DNA of 64,000 nt, from NCBI GenBank assembly GCA_016722505.1, contig JADKJH010000002.1, positions 326,001 through 390,000 of the forward strand, written 5' to 3'. This document shows positions 61,701-64,000 of this stretch, one piece after another. Position numbers and translations under genes: made by a program. Source of the DNA: Holophagaceae bacterium. Its GTDB lineage: Bacteria; Acidobacteriota; Holophagae; Holophagales; Holophagaceae. The stretch's first letter is position 1, and every line of letters starts with the position of its first letter. The notes under the pieces were generated by a model that was not told where the DNA came from, made no database searches, and saw only the letters and a program-made list of their open reading frames with translations.

Positions 61701-62387
61701 GTTCGTTGCGACCAAGGGAATACCAAGTTTTTTGGAAAGCTCCATCTGGTAGGGAATGATCTGCTTTTCCTTCTCGAAGCCCTGGTCCTGGATCTCCAGG
61801 TAGAAATCGTCCCCGAAGATGTCCCGGAATTCCCGCGCCACGCGCTCCGCCTGGTCCAACCGGTTTTGCAGGATGCGGGCCTGGACCTCGCCCCCCAGGC
61901 ATGCGGTCAGCGCGATGAGTCCCTCGCTGTGCTCTTTCAGCAGTTCTTTGTCGATGCGCGGTTTGTAATAGAACCCTTCGGTGAAACCCTTGGACACGAG
62001 CTTGCTGAGGTTCGCGAATCCAACCGGATTCTTCGCTAGCAGCACCAAGTGGTAGCCCGCATCCCGGCTGCCGCTGGGATCCACACAATCCTCAAGGCCC
62101 TCCTCGGACGTGTCGGAATTTTTCGCATCCAGCTTCTTGTCAAAGCGGGTGCGCGGGGCCACATATACTTCGCTCCCAAGGATCGGCTTCACCGCCCAAT
62201 TACCATCCTTATCTGCGGTCTTCTCGCAGGCATCGAAGAGCCGCATCATGCCGAACATATTTCCGTGGTCGGTCACGGCCACCGATGGCATCCCCGAGGC
62301 CTGGCATTTCTTCACGAGATCAGGAATGCGCGTGAGCCCATCCAGCAGGGAATACTCGGTATGAAGGTGCAGATGGGCGAAACTCAT
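58773..62387 (-). CDS. dnaE: DNA polymerase III alpha subunit
   Basis: The replicative polymerase, 1204 residues, close to the usual DnaE1 length. The PHP domain starts FAHLHLHTEYSLLDG. The catalytic Asp residues are in MPDVDIDFCRDGRQ, and the polymerase palm and fingers follow (GPGRGSAAGSIVAW; QEQVMQIA; GYGFNKSHSAAYAMVAYETAYLKANHP). The C-terminal half has the helix-hairpin-helix region and an OB fold (about 1000-1080). The ATG start gives the standard N terminus, although the ribosome site is weak. A MocR-type regulator gene lies about 118 bases upstream on the same strand. Confidence 0.97.
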   Translation of the reverse strand: MSFAHLHLHTEYSLLDGLTRIPDLVKKCQASGMPSVAVTDHGNMFGMMRLFDACEKTADKDGNWAVKPILGSEVYVAPRTRFDKKLDAKNSDTSEEGLEDCVDPSGSRDAGYHLVLLAKNPVGFANLSKLVSKGFTEGFYYKPRIDKELLKEHSEGLIALTACLGGEVQARILQNRLDQAERVAREFRDIFGDDFYLEIQDQGFEKEKQIIPYQMELSKKLGIPLVATNDAHYLNHEDADLHDTLLCIGTKTTKAKEKRMRFATDQFFVKTPDEMRMVFPEHPEYLERTLEIAAKVDLFPITRKPVTPSFPVPEGYTLESYFVQTARECFEMRMQGCRPFWGAGALKYPEEKYRERLEFEINTILSMGFPGYFLLVWDFIAKARDMGVPVGPGRGSAAGSIVAWSMKITDIDPMQYDLLFERFLNPERVSMPDVDIDFCRDGRQKVIDYVTEKYGQDRVSNIITINQLKTKAVIKDVARVFEKDFNWANTLTKLVPQEPGKPITMAEALQKSDKLREMYETDPEVKNVLDISARLEGLARNTGVHAAGVIIAPDDLTTFAPLCMDRDKKVMVQYSMMEAERAGLLKMDFLGLETLTQIAKIQSYVEARHGKPVDMEALRAFDDKKTFDLFASGDTDGIFQFESGGMKQLLRQLGPDRFDDLIALNALFRPGPLGAGMGETYVKRRHGAEPVTYQFPVLEPILAPTYGVILYQEQVMQIASAIAGYSLGEADMLRRAMGKKDLLKMQKEKSKFIEQGVARGFDERKVGEIFDLIEYFAGYGFNKSHSAAYAMVAYETAYLKANHPTEFMAGLLSTKSGRTDDVVKYIQNCREKGIEVLGPDINASGMDFTVTGEKQIRFGFAAVKGLGEAALQAILEARKAEGGFKDFFHALKATDLSKANRRVWESLIKAGALDSLEPHRAALLAGLASAIESASKGSSPDLGMMSLFDEAEIASCSADWHLPEDIAPMSRRERLAAERETLGLFVSGHPLEEFADAVRVHTRGTIDQISELAAGGHVQDRDEVIVAGMVSNVTFKTNQKGEPWGILQIEDVTSKLEVLLMAGLFNSQTKLRSRPFETFRHLCLPDALLRITGELKIETITSNDEDEEDRTVLKVFATSLEDLETFQGKGFSGAVVRLPPGQCPPNIWPLLKQYKGDLPVQFEYRSHEGLVARVKAGSEIRLRFDADLAEKLAKEAGCALSWTY

Positions 62388-62505
62388 GGAGCTATTGTCC
62401 CGCCCATGCCTGGACTTTGGAGAAGTTCCCAGCTGTCAGCACAAGGAGGGCCCGTTGCCCTGGAGTGCTGTGAAACCAGTGCAGCCGCGGCAGACCAAAA
62501 AGGAC

Positions 62506-63930
62506 TCAGCCGGGTCTGCTAGGCTGACAAAGCTTCAGCCGTTGGACCAGGTCCGTGAGTTCTCGTTCGTCATGGGCTCCGAAAGCAAGCCGAGCCGCCG
62601 AGCAAGCCCTTTTCCCAAGATCGAAGGCGCTGGAGGATCGAAGCATGACGCCTTGACGTGCAGCTTCCTTGGACCAGGCGTCCATATCGGTATCGCCTGA
62701 TGCGCGTAGCCACAAGGCCATGCCCCCTGAAGGTGGCGTAAAGGTGAATATGTCGCCAAAGGTCTGAGTGAGCTGCGCGGCCAAATGGTCCCGGCGTGCC
62801 TGATAAATGCGGCGGGTCCGATTCAGGTGGCGCAGGAGTTCTCCGCTTTCCAGCAAATCAACAATGGCCCACTCAAGCACTGGATCTCCCGGAAGATCCG
62901 CAGACTCCCGGGCGGAAGCGATGCGATGGATCAGGGCCGCGGGTCCGTGGATCAAGCCCAACCGCATTCCGGGTGCGAAGATTTTGGAAAGCGCGCCTAT
63001 GAACACCACGGATCCTTGGTTCTCACTGGCCAAGGGCAATGGGGGCACGCCCTCGAACTGGAATTCGGTATCGTGGTCGTATTCCAGGATGAGAAAACCG
63101 TGCCGCCTAGCGAGGTTCAAAAGCTCCATGCGCCGGGTTTGGGCCATTGGGACTGTAGTCGGGTATTGGCGTTGCGGAGTCGCGAACACAGCTCGTACAT
63201 TCCGTTCGCCACAAATTTGTTCGAGCGCTTTGGTGTCCAACCCCTGATCGTCCACCGGGACCGCCGACAAATTCACGCCGCGTTTCCGAAGAACGTCCCA
63301 GCCCACCGGGTAACCCGGAGATTCCACCACGACTTCATCACCTGGCGAGAGCAGGGCATCGGCGACAAGGCCGAGCGCCGCGCCGCCGCCTGGGGTCACC
63401 ATCAAGGACTCGGGTTCCGAACGCAGTCCGCGGCTGTAGGCCAGCATGTCCACAAGCGCCAGGCGGAGCCGAAGCGGGCCGTAAGGGTCCGGCGGGGCGC
63501 CATCCCGATTGACCATCCGGAGCGCCCAGCGATAGGCGCGGGCGAAGGCGCCAGCGGGAATGAGCCTGCCATCGGGAAGCCCGGTCTGGGCCTGGAAACG
63601 TGGCACTGGGGCAACGGAAGGCAGCTGAGGAGAAGAAGATTGCTGGGGCGCCCTGGGCAGGGGCTTGGCCAAAGGAGGGGTCAGGCTCACGAAAGTCCCA
63701 TCTCCAACCTTGGTCTCGATCCAGCCTTCGGCCACAAGCTCCCGGAAGGCCGCCAGCACGGTATTCCTGTGGATGCCAAGCTGCTCTGCCAGGGCCCGCG
63801 TGCCAGGAATCGGATCGCCCGGTTTGAGCGATCCGCCCTGGATGCGTGTGATGAGGCCTGAGACCAGTTGGAGGTATAGCGGTTCAGAAAGGGCTGGGTC
63901 CAGGGGAATGGAAAGGTCCCAAAGCGGCAT
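62506..63930 (-). CDS. MocR/PdxR-type transcription factor (GntR HTH fused to aminotransferase-like domain)
   Basis: 474 residues. A GntR-type winged helix-turn-helix (about 15-80; SLKPGDPIPGTRALAEQLGI, RNTVLAAFRELVAEGWIE) is joined by a Pro-rich linker to a class I aminotransferase-like fold (about 115-465). PLP-binding features remain: ATPQRQYPTTVP, EYDHDTEF and the Lys in GALSKIFAPGMRLG. MocR proteins sense PLP or amino compounds and control vitamin B6, GABA or taurine genes. The target here is unknown, as no such genes adjoin it. The sequence to the window end (63931-64000) is its upstream region. Confidence 0.9.
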   Translation of the reverse strand: MPLWDLSIPLDPALSEPLYLQLVSGLITRIQGGSLKPGDPIPGTRALAEQLGIHRNTVLAAFRELVAEGWIETKVGDGTFVSLTPPLAKPLPRAPQQSSSPQLPSVAPVPRFQAQTGLPDGRLIPAGAFARAYRWALRMVNRDGAPPDPYGPLRLRLALVDMLAYSRGLRSEPESLMVTPGGGAALGLVADALLSPGDEVVVESPGYPVGWDVLRKRGVNLSAVPVDDQGLDTKALEQICGERNVRAVFATPQRQYPTTVPMAQTRRMELLNLARRHGFLILEYDHDTEFQFEGVPPLPLASENQGSVVFIGALSKIFAPGMRLGLIHGPAALIHRIASARESADLPGDPVLEWAIVDLLESGELLRHLNRTRRIYQARRDHLAAQLTQTFGDIFTFTPPSGGMALWLRASGDTDMDAWSKEAARQGVMLRSSSAFDLGKRACSAARLAFGAHDERELTDLVQRLKLCQPSRPG

Positions 63931-64000
63931 AGTTAATCCTGGATGAGCATCCCAGTATGACCTTCCAGGAAGCGGTGATGACCTTCATATCAACTCCCGG

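Noticed and set aside
60753..62039. 428-codon plus-strand ORF inside dnaE
   Set aside because: It is antisense to the polymerase gene and shows no domain or ribosome site.

Overview
This window looks like the chromosome of a free-living bacterium with high G+C and a Gram-negative type envelope. It carries lipoproteins with lipoboxes, a type II secretion pseudopilin, many very large multi-PAS sensor kinases and c-di-GMP enzymes. The mix fits an Acidobacteriota of the Holophagae type (Geothrix/Holophaga-like), but that placement is inference from gene content and style, not from a marker search. No rRNA, tRNA or CRISPR array was seen.

Layout. 1-6.1 kb: two overlapping multi-PAS signalling genes, the second a 1699-residue hybrid kinase. 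6.2-8.5 kb: methylthioadenosine phosphorylase and an acyltransferase, divergent. 8.5-9.1 kb: a gene-free stretch full of inverted repeats, including a 221-bp element with 29-bp terminal inverted repeats. 9.1-13.1 kb: a large lipase-like lipoprotein and a coiled-coil lipoprotein whose paralogue lies at 55.2 kb. 13.3-14.4 kb: metK. 14.6-21.2 kb: a leftward block of clpB, a VanY-type peptidase, two response regulators (one HD-GYP) and a GH3 enzyme, the last four tightly packed. 21.3-25.7 kb: an aminotransferase with a frameshift, a GxxExxY gene inside inverted repeats, and mutS.

25.7-36.7 kb is the most unusual part. It holds a hybrid kinase and a REC-EAL protein, a LytS/LytTR two-component pair with a short unannotated ORF in front, a 269-bp MITE-like element, an orphan full-length LanB-type lanthipeptide dehydratase, and a second near-identical REC-EAL gene. 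No LanC, transporter or classical precursor is visible near the dehydratase. An inverted pair of LytTR-like half sites lies between the sensor operon and the dehydratase, and the MITE-like element now separates those sites from the dehydratase.

36.9-49.7 kb: MFS transporter, small membrane protein, lipin-like phosphatase, dihydrolipoyl dehydrogenase with two small followers, a perfect 30-bp palindrome, an Mpo1-like protein, an unusual AT-richer ORF, a B12 radical SAM protein, hflX (its 3' end damaged or mis-sequenced), and an operon of pseudopilin, O-methyltransferase, ACT protein and DUF4149 protein. 49.9-64 kb: a sirtuin, a membrane protein with a conserved cysteine tail, an AtuA-family protein, an M1-type peptidase, the second coiled-coil lipoprotein, a decayed IS110 element, a cold-shock protein, dnaE and a MocR-type regulator.

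Two themes run through the window: dense two-component and c-di-GMP signalling, and dispersed palindromic repeats of several families, one of which carries the GxxExxY gene and another of which supplies the end of the dehydratase gene.
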